Shown piece after piece: positions 55,108 through 64,000 of a stretch of DNA of 64,000 nt. The DNA comes from Liopterus haemorrhoidalis (Eukaryota > Arthropoda > Insecta > Coleoptera > Dytiscidae). The stretch's first letter is position 1. Each line of letters opens with the position of its first letter. The DNA lies in contig OZ020622.1 in NCBI GenBank assembly GCA_963971575.1, positions 2,456,279 to 2,520,278 on the forward strand, given 5' to 3'. A model generated the notes under the pieces. It saw only the letters and a program-made list of their open reading frames with translations. It ran no database searches and was not told the DNA's origin. The translations under genes and the position numbers were made by a program.

Positions 55108-58100
55108 TTAAATATTTTCTCCCATTAACAAAACAACCAAAGCTGACCAACCAGTAAAAGGTCTCGTACCTAAACCCTCCCCAGTTTTATCACTATAATG
55201 CTCCCAAATATACCCAGTTTGTTTATATTGTTTATAAATATTATTAATAATATTTTTTCTTAATTCTTCATACATCTCACTCGCTTGAGTCTGATATGGT
55301 CCTTCCATCCTCGCATAATAATGTAAAGCACGGACAGCCAAAAAATTAATATTAACCCAAATTTGCCCCCTCCAATATGGAGGATCATGTTCCGTGTTTC
55401 TTTTCATATAAAGTGGAGCATTTTTAGCCAAAGATCTAAGACCATAATCAGTCCAAATTAAGTCCTTATTTCTTATATCGATTAAAATTTTATTTAATTC
55501 GGGTGATTCGGGTTCTAGGATTTGTAATAAAAACGGAAACAAACTAACATAACCGAATGTAGAATCAACTAATCTGTATTCGGGATTTTTTAAAACAACT
55601 CTAGTTTTTTCTAAGTTTGGGGTGCTTTGTGTTCTACTTGGTGGAGCTTTTGGTCTTTTTAAAACAACAGAATCCGTATGATATCCATAATCAAAATATC
55701 CCTCGGCATATTTACTCCAATGTAATTCATTTAAAAGTTTTATATCTGACAGATAATGTTTCGTTTCAAAATATTTATGTCCATTCCGATCTAATATTTC
55801 GGCAATCTCTGACATAATACCAGAAGCCAATGCAATCCAACAACGTAAGTCCACATGCCGTTCAAGTTCTGTAGGATGTGAAGCACGTGGGTAATCATCT
55901 AAGCCACTGGTGAGTGTTTTAGGGTTCAATTCTCGATTGGTTTTCGGATCTCGACCTCTCCATCGATAAGTACCTAGTTCTTCGCCTTTTTGGGTTGTAT
56001 TGAACCAGTTAAACCAAGCCTAAATACAAGTAATCAGTCATAAAATTGTTAAATATAAAGTCCGTTCTACATTATACTTTTTTCCAATACTATCCAACTC
56101 TGACGTCATTTCTTTTGATACTACATAATATAGTGGGGGGAAAAATAAGAGACCGCGATACCTTCTATCTTTTATTACTTTGTGATAGTCTTCACTGCCA
56201 ACTTAAAAAATTCTCTGATCAAAATAAATAATTATCGCCGGTATTTAGTAAGTGAATGATGATTATTTGGGATGCCAAAACAAATTTTATGTTACATTTT
56301 TTTTGTTAATTTTAATTCGAATGCCTCATACCATTATTTAGGTTTCTAAATATGTGCAGTATTTTTTTTTTTTTTATATAGCAATGTTCATTAAGATTTT
56401 GAAAATTGAGCCTATGGTTTCCATTGATTGTTTTAAGTCATAACTCTGCCCCTCTGATTTCAATTTCAACAATTTCTTGTTAGTAAATATACGCTTTTAA
56501 AAATTAAATGCAACATTTTCCCAAATATAACTAGAATTTTGAAAAAATAATTTAAATAATAAAAATGCAAAAAAAAAAAGAAAAATAAAATCTTGAGACC
56601 GGAACCCTGGTTTGCAAATTAGAACGCGAGATTGCTAACCATTACACCATGAAAGAATGCTGGTTTAGTTTGTTACATAAGTTATTAAATATTTTACATG
56701 GTTAAGCAAAAAGCACTAAAAATGCGTTATTTTCCGAAAACATAATCTGATCAAAAATTCCTGTTGTACTATTCCGGTTCACACCAATGTACATTACTTA
56801 GAATTTTTTCAGATTTTCAGTTTAAACCATCTGGGCTACAGAGGGTAGGAAAAAAAATTTTTTTTTGCACAATGTAGGCAAAAATCGCATCAAAATAATT
56901 TATTTTGCAAAACTAAAAATTTGATCGTTGATTCACGTACTAAGGGCTTTCATTTGATACCCTACTCAGAATTAAAAAAAAAAATTTTTTTCGATGAGCA
57001 TATATTTGTTTATATTTTTAGGGGGATATGTTTTTTAGATGTTTTAGTATTTTTCTATGTGCGGGTCAAAGAGTTGTATAAGCATGCAAAATTTCAACTC
57101 TCTAAGTTTAGCCGTTTGGCTACAATATATACCGAACAGACAGACAGACGACAAAATGACGGTATAAGGGTTTTTTGGTCATACCTACAAAATCCTAAAA
57201 AAGGCCAAACCTACCTGTAGTCTAGGATAAAGTCGCTCCAAGATTGCCAGTCTTTCTCCTTGTCCTAATTGACTTTTATAATTTCTCAAAATATGATGAA
57301 GGGTCAAAAAAAATGTTGGTGGATTTGCATTCGTATTTCTTTGAGTAACAAATTCTTCTGGGACTTTAGCTAAAGCCTCAACACCTTAAAAAAATTGTTC
57401 AAGTATGAATTTTCACAAATTTCAAAGGCATATAAGTGAGAAAGTTTTTACGTAGCCCTAAAAATACACAAGTAATTCCAAAATTTTAAATTCCAATTAC
57501 CTAAAATTTGTTCTCTTGGTATCCACCCTTCAACATTCATAAGATCAAACCAATGGCACATGATATCAAGTTCAATATCCAAGTCCCAAGCTGATAAAAG
57601 TAGTCCATGGAACCCTTCATCCCACAGGAACCCACGAGGAAAAAAACTCCTAGATTTAAAAAATTAATACACAAAAAAACACAATCACTATATTTTTACC
57701 TCGATGGTACTGCTGTATACAATGGTGCCCTCCAATAAGGTACTGGTTCTTTAGTGTATGAACTCTGTACTCTAGAGGTACCATAAAAGTACCCAATACT
57801 TCCTAACATGTTACTTAAAGCAGCTTGTGCAAAGCTAATTTCACCAGGACCATACCTAGAAAACCAACAAAATGACACTGTTTTAGCTAAATAAAACAAG
57901 CATACCCTTTGCTTTGTAGGTGAAAGGTGTTTTCAAATCTTTGTTGGAACCTAGCCTGGTTCCAGTTTAAGGCCTCGGTATAAGTTTCACCTACTAAAGT
58001 ATCAGAACGGGTTCCTAAACTTCCTGATTCAAAAACAATGTCCATTGAACAAGGAACCCGGCAAGTTACTTGGGTTACTATGAAATTTGGTTCGCTCTGG

Positions 58101-61100
58101 AAGAAAAAAAAGGGTTTAAAACATGCGATGTTAGTTCGAATGGGAGGGGGCGAGAAAGAGAAAGCAATAATATTATTAAAAGGCACATGTACCAGGAATG
58201 ATATCTTATTTTCGAGGGTAAATTATCATATAAATTGTGATTTTTTTAGTTGAAATGTTGGTATCATATTAAAAATCTCTGAATTCAAGTATTTACTGCC
58301 CCACACATACATTCGTCCTTTAAAATACATACTTTTTGTCCTTGAACGACAGGAAGAAGTTCTCCAGCTAGGACAATCTGTTTACGACCTCCAGGACGAT
58401 CCGAAGCCAATCTTAAGGACGAAACTACTGTTTCTCTCAACAAATGAAGTCCAGGTGCAACAGTACTCAAATAGGACTCGTGTTCTACATCTCCTATAAA
58501 AAACATGTCATTCAGGGAAAACGTTTTTTCTGTAAACACCACATTCAATTAAGTGATTACAGTAATACCCCGTTACTCGACTGCCTCTTAGCTCGACGTC
58601 TTCGTCACTCGACGTAAATGTCGAGAGTGAGAGTCGACGGAGCATCGCTACCCGACGCGTAATCGAGTACCGATCACGTGATACATATTTTGGTAAACAA
58701 AGCAAAATGAACGCATAGCCAGCAGTTCGCGCCTAGATATCTTGACGACAACAACTCAGATTTACTGCAGCTATGAACTTTTTGTTTTTTGCTAAAATAA
58801 GTGATTTATATTTATAATTATGGATCCAAAGGATAGAAATGGAAGCATAGCTAAAAGGAAAACATATACATATATGTATTTCCTTATATGTACATATGAT
58901 TCCCTTTATTTCTTATGGAGAAATTCGACTCGCCACTCGACGTAATCGCTACTCGACGCTTTTTCAGAACGAATTAACGTCGAGTGGCGGGGTATTACTG
59001 TACCCTCCTTTCTTTGTTATCACAGGGTAAATATTCTCTCCTCCAAAAGGCATGCTGTATGAAATCGGAGACCATAAACTGTCATGAGTTCCCGGTCTAT
59101 ATGTGGATGATTCTTGTAGATTACGACAAATAATACAAATAGAAATACATTTTATTTCAGATTTTGTATTACAATACATTACAAAATTACATAATTTAAT
59201 AAATAAAATTTCAGTTACGGTATTCAAGTTATTATTCGTAGTCAAAATCATAATTTCTATGATGCAAACGATTTCTTCCTGGAGATCTGGGATTTGTCCG
59301 ACTTTTATGACTCCTTACAAGATGCTCATAAGTTTCTTCTCTTGATTTTCTGTGACTACGAACTGGACAAACTTCTTTTGTACAGTCTAGTTCATCATCA
59401 CTGTCAGCTGGTTCTCCCATACGATTTTTAATCTTTTTTCTCGAACCTTTTTTGATTTTTCTTTTATACAGAGTAGAAGGTGACCACTTACTTAGTATTA
59501 TACAAGATACTACTATTATTATCCCTATTATTACTATTGCCCATGGACTATCAGCAAATATTTTCCAGAAGGAAAATGGTACTTTCTTCTTGGAAAACAT
59601 TGCCATCCTTTTTAAACACTAGGATTTATTTTTAAATTACTTCTACCATAACTGAAATTTTGAATTAATTTTTTTAATTGTCAAATGTCATACTGGTTGT
59701 TTATATTTTTCAATTGTTTTTATTGAGTCTAGATTCTATAGATATAATATATAGGCAATTCACTTTTGTAAGGACAAACCAGATCTATGCTCTATGTCAC
59801 CTTAGAAAAATGTGTGTGACAAGATAGGAGCTGTTTGTCCTTGCTTCGGATTGGTTTAGAACGTCATCCCTATTACACTATTAAAATATTGTTTTTAGTC
59901 CAAGTTGACAGATGTTCAGTGTCGTACATTGGAAATATATATTATTTATATTATTTTACTTTTTTCGTATATTTTGTTATTATTTACATATTTAAACTTT
60001 TATTTATATTTTTGGCGTAGATTTTATGGAGAAAATTCTCCATGTACAGTCTGTTTCAAACGGTTAGGCGGAACTAAATGGGAATTTCGTTCTTTTAGGT
60101 TGTCACGAGAAGGGACCTTGCTTGGGGTATTTCATTTTTCACGTTGGAATGTCAAAATTTAAAATTCCAACAATGAAACCATAGGGAAAAATTGCTAAGC
60201 GATATGACATCTGGTGGGATTAAAGGAACTACAGAAATAGACATTGTGTCGCGCTTTTTTTTATAAAAAATGTTTGCATAAAAATATAATTGCATAAAAA
60301 CAAGTATTAATATTGTAGCAAAATTACAAAAACCACCAGTAAACATTTTCCATAAGTAAAATTCACGTTGTTTATATGTAACGAATGTCTATTTTGAAGG
60401 TTCCAAGTTTGCCGAAATAGCGCTGCGATCTTAAAATACTTCCCCTATGGAAACGAATCAAAATTAAATTATTTTTTTACATATTTTAATGACAAAAAAA
60501 TAAATAAATGGGATATTTGTATTAAGAATGACACAAAAAATCGAAATATAAAGAAAATGACATTTTAAAATGATATTAACCTTAACCAAAAAATGTTTAT
60601 TGTAAGTATGATTTACAAAGCTTAAACAAAACGGCCGAAAAGCACGATTTAAGCGATGAAAGTAACTAAATTGCAAAATCTAGTTCCGCCTAAGCGTTTG
60701 AAACAGACTGTAATTTGTTTTTATGCAGTTATATATTTTTTAGGTTATCTGACATATAAATATTTTTTGACACTTGACAATTAACAGATCAAGATAGAGG
60801 ACTAACGTGAGGCCAAAAGACAGCCCAGCTGATAGTGCCCAAAGAAGGAGTTATTGATATAATTTTTAGACCTTCATATATACATATATTTTAAATTTTT
60901 ATTTACAATAAATATTTAAATAAGAAACTTTAGCTCTGAAGAAATATTGTTTGTTTTATTGCTTTATTTAAACTCTTTTAGCCAAATCTGTCTTTTTATT
61001 TGTAATACATAATTTTTAAAAATAATATTTTTTTTCACTTTTTCTAATTTCCCATTATACTGAATTTATGTCGTATAAATAACGTAAGTGTATTATCTGC

Positions 61101-62494
61101 CTTGTTTATTTCAATATCTTATTAACCAATTCCTTTTTTATATTAAAAAAATCACTTGCTAACCCTGTTACTACGCCCATGCCCTAGTTGTAACTTATTT
61201 TAAATTTCCCGCTATATTGTATTTGTCTTATGTAAATCGTACTCGGTTCGCAGCGCTATCTACTTTTTTCTAATTTGAAATAGAGTATCTTATAAATGGA
61301 ATTTTTATTTTTTAAGTTGTCACGTGCTTATTTTTTAACAATTGAAGGGACTTTTGCTAAACAAAATTATCAAAAGCTTTACTTAATCGTTAAAAGTTAC
61401 TAAAATCTAGTTTTACTTAAACTGAAGAAACATACTATTTGATAAGGAAGACCAATCTTGACCAAAATCAAAATGGGGCAATATTCTATGGTCTTATGAG
61501 ACCAAAATAGTTTTATATAATCCTAGTACCTATCAAAAACAAGTTGTAAGCAATCTATCCATAGAAAATTAAATAAAAAATACACAATTTTAACATTTAT
61601 AATACCCTACTGCTATTTTTGCACATATGACTGTATCCGGTTAGTGACCACGCCTACTAGTAGGCGTGTCTAAATAATATCAAATAAAAGGTGCAAAAGT
61701 CCTACCTGTGTGATTGTATATTTTCAACGAAAAGTCCCCAAGTCCAGATGTATATCCTCGAACTCCTGTGAGTCTACTACCTGTTGAACTGGGTTTGATA
61801 AAACCTTTTGTACCTTCATCCAATGCAGTGTACCACAATAAGGAAACTTCCTCATCTTGACCAGCTTTGCTCTAAACATAATTTATGTAAAAAAAAATTT
61901 AATATTAAAACATTAACTTACCCGTGACATAACTTCGACTCTCGCAGTCCAGTCCCCACCGCTCGATCCCCCTAAACGTTTAACAAAACTTGTATGAATA
62001 AAAAATGGTCCATCCTGTAAAATTTGTGTTCCAAAATTTGATCCATCATGTTGTAGCCATCCGTAAGTATCTAAACCATCACCCTGTTCACACCAATGTC
62101 TTATCCCATCACCTCCAGGTCTTAAACGTAGAGGAAAATACCACATCAAACCCGTAACTAAAGATTTAGGATCTCTCGTTTTAAGTCCGAAATAAACTCC
62201 TGGTCTGTATGTACCCCAATATCTTTCAGGAACATCAAGACCTGTTCGAAGTACCATTTTTTTATCATCGAAGGGTGTGTTTACTCTGGTTTCGAGGTAA
62301 CCTTCATAACCAACTCCTATAGCGATAGCAAGAAACAAGAAACCTATGCAAGTTTTCCAGTAATGTAGGATATTAAATTTTTCTTTGACTGTTACTGTAC
62401 TTTCATTACTACTACTACTACCAGTTCCGTTGGTTTTACCATTTTGTTTACGGTTTTCTGTGCTGTTATGTGCATTTCTTCGTGGCCTAGCCAT
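55108..62494 (-). CDS. MOGS: Mannosyl-oligosaccharide glucosidase (glucosidase I, GH63), 8 exons
   Basis: Exons are 62494-61922, 61871-61706, 58493-58333, 58096-57906, 57855-57700, 57649-57501, 57384-57215 and 56019-55108; total 2,478 bp, 825 residues (human enzyme 837). All introns are GT-AG and phase-consistent. The N-terminus is a basic cytosolic tail, then a membrane anchor ([20 protein letters not shown]), as expected for a type II ER protein. GH63 signatures include [89 protein letters not shown] and [20 protein letters not shown]. It removes the outermost alpha-1,2-glucose from Glc3Man9GlcNAc2, the first trimming step of N-glycans. Intron 2 (3.2 kb) contains a small gene and three mobile elements; intron 7 is mostly an R1 repeat. 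Confidence 0.95.
56236..57203 (+). repeat. Interspersed repeat R1 in MOGS intron 7
   Basis: This copy has all blocks: GGTATTTAGTAAGTG at the left, TTTTAATTCGAATGCCTCAT, GCCTATGGTTTCCATTG, the reversed tRNA-like segment (56592-56661), CATAATCTGATCAAAAATTC, CACCAATGTACATTACTTAG, CTAAGGGCTTTCATTTGATA, GGTCAAAGAGTTGTATAAGC, GACAGACAGACGACAAAATG and CATACCTACAAAATCCTAAA. It ends only about 10 bp from the 5' splice site of MOGS exon 7 (GT at 57213-57214). Confidence 0.9.
56592..56661 (-). repeat. tRNA-like segment of R1
   Basis: The minus strand reads TCATGGTGTAATGGTTAGCA (A box), then CCAGGGTTCCGGTCTC (B-box-like). It is nearly identical to 46838-46904. It is oriented with MOGS. Confidence 0.65.
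58560..59000. mobile_element. pogo/Tigger-like MITE in MOGS intron 2
   Basis: CAGTAATACCCCGTTACTCG at the left and, inward from the right, CAGTAATACCCCGCCACTCG are inverted, with TA on both sides (58558-58559, 59001-59002). CAG ends and TA duplication fit pogo-type elements. ACTCGACG motifs repeat near both ends. A short plus-strand frame starting at about 58820 ([14 protein letters not shown]) may be the relic of a transposase N-terminus. The left end lies about 65 bp upstream of MOGS exon 3's acceptor. Confidence 0.88.
59006..59099. mobile_element. Foldback element, one arm end
   Basis: About 94 bp match the last 90 bp of the foldback element at 30650-31211 (CACAGGGTAAATATTCTCTC, CCAAAAGGCATGCTGTATGA, CATGAGTTCCCGGTC). 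It abuts the pogo-like MITE. Confidence 0.85.
59232..59606 (-). CDS. Small single-pass membrane protein, nested in MOGS intron 2, function unknown
   Basis: This single-exon frame of 124 residues lies on the same strand as its host. An in-frame TAG 15 nt upstream of the first ATG (59606) supports that start; a second Met follows at residue 3. The N-terminus is basic ([14 protein letters not shown]), residues 21-39 form a membrane helix ([19 protein letters not shown]), then come Lys/Arg-rich [15 protein letters not shown], acidic DSDDELD and a Ser/Arg/His-rich tail. AATAAA (reverse of 59151-59156) lies about 76 nt past the stop. The tail would be cytosolic by the positive-inside rule. I do not recognise the family. 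It has codon-like composition, and no transposase features, so I favour a real gene. Confidence 0.7.
   Translation of the reverse strand: MAMFSKKKVPFSFWKIFADSPWAIVIIGIIIVVSCIILSKWSPSTLYKRKIKKGSRKKIKNRMGEPADSDDELDCTKEVCPVRSHRKSREETYEHLVRSHKSRTNPRSPGRNRLHHRNYDFDYE
60047..60710. mobile_element. MITE-D with TA target site, carrying nested MITE-C
   Basis: CAGTCTGTTTCAAACGGTTA at the left and, inward from the right, CAGTCTGTTTCAAACGCTTA are inverted; both continue with GGCGGAACTA. TA flanks both sides (60045-60046, 60711-60712). A half copy at about 49830-49935 lacks the insert. In MOGS intron 2. Confidence 0.9.
60184..60445. mobile_element. MITE-C nested in MITE-D
   Basis: Its ends are GGGAAAAATTGCTAAGCGAT at the left and, inward from the right, GGGGAAGTATTTTAAGATCG, flanked by TA. 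It aligns in reverse to 25942-26401 but lacks the hAT insert found there. Confidence 0.88.
60713..61705. other. Rest of MOGS intron 2
   Basis: This is A+T-rich sequence with several TTTCCCGCTATA / TTAAACTGAAGAAAC phrases but no bounded element or exon recognised. Confidence 0.4.
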
Positions 62495-62785
62495 TTTTTG
62501 AGGTTATGTTTCTTTAATTATACATATGTAAACAGATTTGAGCTTTATTAAGTAGTATTTACGTGGTTTTGACTACGTAGATAAATTATTATTTTTTTGA
62601 GATAAAATCATGAATATTTTCACCAAATTTGAAGTGCGAGCTGTCAATTTTAGTTCAAAATTTTATCTCAAGAGAGCATTATTGTTATTATTATTTAAAA
62701 ATTGATCGTCAAAATAAAAAAAAATAAACATTCTTACAAATAGTTTTATTTAATACAATTTGTAATATTTTATAAACAAAACACT

Positions 62786-63495
62786 TTAAGATACCAGACC
62801 CAAACAAAATCCTCCTAAAAATCCGGCTACGAAATATGTATTTGATCTTGCATATCTTCCAACCTGTAAAAAAACTGTATTAATTGACTTTTTAGTTAAA
62901 ATTATTCAATATTACATTTGCTTGTATCTTGGGTATTTTGTGTTCTATTTGTTGGGACGTTTTTGTTAATTTTCCGCGCATTCTATCCCAGTCTATTCGT
63001 ACTAATCCTGTTTGCCCAGCTAGAGCTATTAGAATAATTGTACCTCCTGCAGCAAAAGCTGCCGTTCTTCCAACTCGAGTCGTTAAAAATCCAGTACACC
63101 TGAAAATTCAATAGCCCCTAAAACATATGCAACCACCAATACACTCATGTGTTGTACAGTTGCATAACTTATATTTTAATGCGTGTCATTCCTTTTACGA
63201 TGTATGACAGAATGGGCTATCATTTTCTAAAAGTGGATAATAATGATACTAACCATCCAGAAACAACCCCAATTCCCAGTTGTTTTATCCCAGAGGATCT
63301 CTGAACAAGGCTGGAATACTGTGACAGTAATTTTTTTGCATTTTGTCCTGCTGTAATTGTTAGTTGCTCAGTTTTATCTTTTATATCGACGGCTTTTGCT
63401 TTGTTTTTCAAATCAGTAACTTTCTCATTAATTTTACTTTTTTCATCACCCGCTTTTCCATTTCCACTGTCTTTATCTTGACCTGCACACTTCAT
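62786..63495 (-). CDS. FUN14 domain-containing protein, 3 exons
   Basis: Exons are 63495-63254, 63099-62916 and 62863-62786; total 504 bp, 167 residues, in frame with GT-AG introns. The FUN14 domain shows IKQLGIGVVSGWCTGFLTTR (first membrane segment with the GW-C-GF core), AAFAAGGTIILIALAGQTGL, VRIDWDRMRGKLTKT and the last segment FVAGFLGGFCLGLVS. Human FUNDC1 (155 residues) is an outer-mitochondrial-membrane mitophagy receptor. Here the first ~55 residues are Lys/Asp-rich (DEKSKINEKVTDLKNKAKAV) and lack the N-terminal YxxL LC3-binding motif of FUNDC1, so a receptor role is not shown. AATAAA (reverse of 62745-62750) lies 36 nt past the stop. The 292-bp gap to the MOGS start codon must hold the MOGS promoter. 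Confidence 0.92.
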
Positions 63496-63829
63496 TTTAA
63501 ATGATGATTATTATCTATAAATTATTTGTATTAAATAACTTGTTATTTCTATTAGTTTCACTATTTACCTGATATGAAAATATTTATTAAAATACGCCTG
63601 TAAATTTTGAAAATTTACATTATAAAACGTCCAGAAACTGACAGTTCTTTCAACAATACATAATTTTGTTTAGTTATAGGTAAGGTTTTTTTATTGAAAT
63701 GATGTCATCGTCATTCAGACAACATTACATAACAAACTGCAATTAAGAAAAAATAATAACGTTTCTTTAATATTATATATTTTTAATATAAAAATCATAG
63801 TTAAAAGTTTGATAATATAAAAAAGGCAC

Positions 63830-64000
63830 TTATCTAAATAATAACGCAACTATAAATCCACCAATTGCAGATACCTTGAAATTATCGATCTTTCTTTGCC
63901 CAATCTGAAAAAAATAACTTTTAAATCCCAACCAAAATTAAAAATGAATGTTTTACTTTTTGATATGGACCATAATGTCCCTTTTTTCTCCATTCAGTTG
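63830..64000 (-). CDS. 3' end of a further gene, possibly a FUN14 paralogue (partial)
   Basis: The last exon, 63904-63830, follows a CAG acceptor and reads IGQRKIDNFKVSAIGGFIVA then LLFR and a TAA stop. The exon before it ends at 63957 (CAAAAA|GTAAAAC) and runs off the window. Like the FUN14 gene's last exon it enters in phase 0, is about the same length (25 against 26 codons) and ends in a Gly-rich hydrophobic segment. In the matching frame the previous exon ends TEWRKKGHYGPYQK. Tandem duplication is plausible but sequence similarity is weak. Confidence 0.5.

Noticed and set aside
58508..58550. Acceptor at GTGTTTACAG as the start of MOGS exon 3
   Set aside because: It would insert [11 protein letters not shown] after NHT; the acceptor TTTTTTATAG just downstream also keeps frame and gives [12 protein letters not shown], better suited to the enzyme. 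RNA data could settle this.

Overview
This is an A+T-rich animal nuclear contig, very probably from an insect and possibly a beetle; the order is a guess. The evidence is phase-consistent GT-AG introns, single-copy genes of animal type, and a dense load of Tc1/mariner, hAT, PIF/Harbinger, pogo-like and tRNA-derived repeats. No prokaryotic features, rRNA, functional tRNA or CRISPR array was seen.

Layout. Bases 1-12,770 are almost gene-free: transposase wrecks, MITEs, a ~177-bp tandem repeat and a PIF/Harbinger element that carries another transposon inside it. One isolated candidate exon lies at 8907-8992. Bases 13,069-16,227 (- strand) hold a complete 5-exon serine carboxypeptidase of the SCPEP1 type. 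Bases 17,000-35,000 are again repeats: mariners, reverse-transcriptase fragments, a foldback element and hAT MITEs with intact 8-bp target duplications. Bases 35,515-39,565 (- strand) hold the 3' exons of a two-immunoglobulin-domain gene with two possible C-termini. Bases 45,227-49,221 (+) hold a 2-exon gene for a secreted or membrane protein rich in proline and histidine. The last 14 kb is the gene-dense part, all on the minus strand: RRP9 (U3 snoRNP WD40 protein), MOGS (ER glucosidase I, 8 exons) with a small uncharacterised membrane-protein gene inside its second intron, a FUN14-domain gene, and the 3' end of a further gene whose last exon resembles that of the FUN14 gene.

For SCPEP1, the His-rich gene, RRP9, MOGS and the FUN14 gene, every inferred splice junction keeps frame and the summed exon length is a multiple of three. 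I therefore regard these models as solid (428, 571, 450, 825 and 167 codons). The genes are ordinary housekeeping or secretory functions and do not form a pathway together.

The most interesting material is in the repeats. One is a TIR-bounded element in an RRP9 intron that encodes a conserved protein I cannot assign to a described transposase family; a second broken copy and a loose terminus occur elsewhere in the window. Another is a ~1-kb interspersed repeat (called R1 here) that carries a tRNA-like Pol III promoter and a TCTG microsatellite. There are several nested insertions whose empty sites can be read from other copies in the same window.
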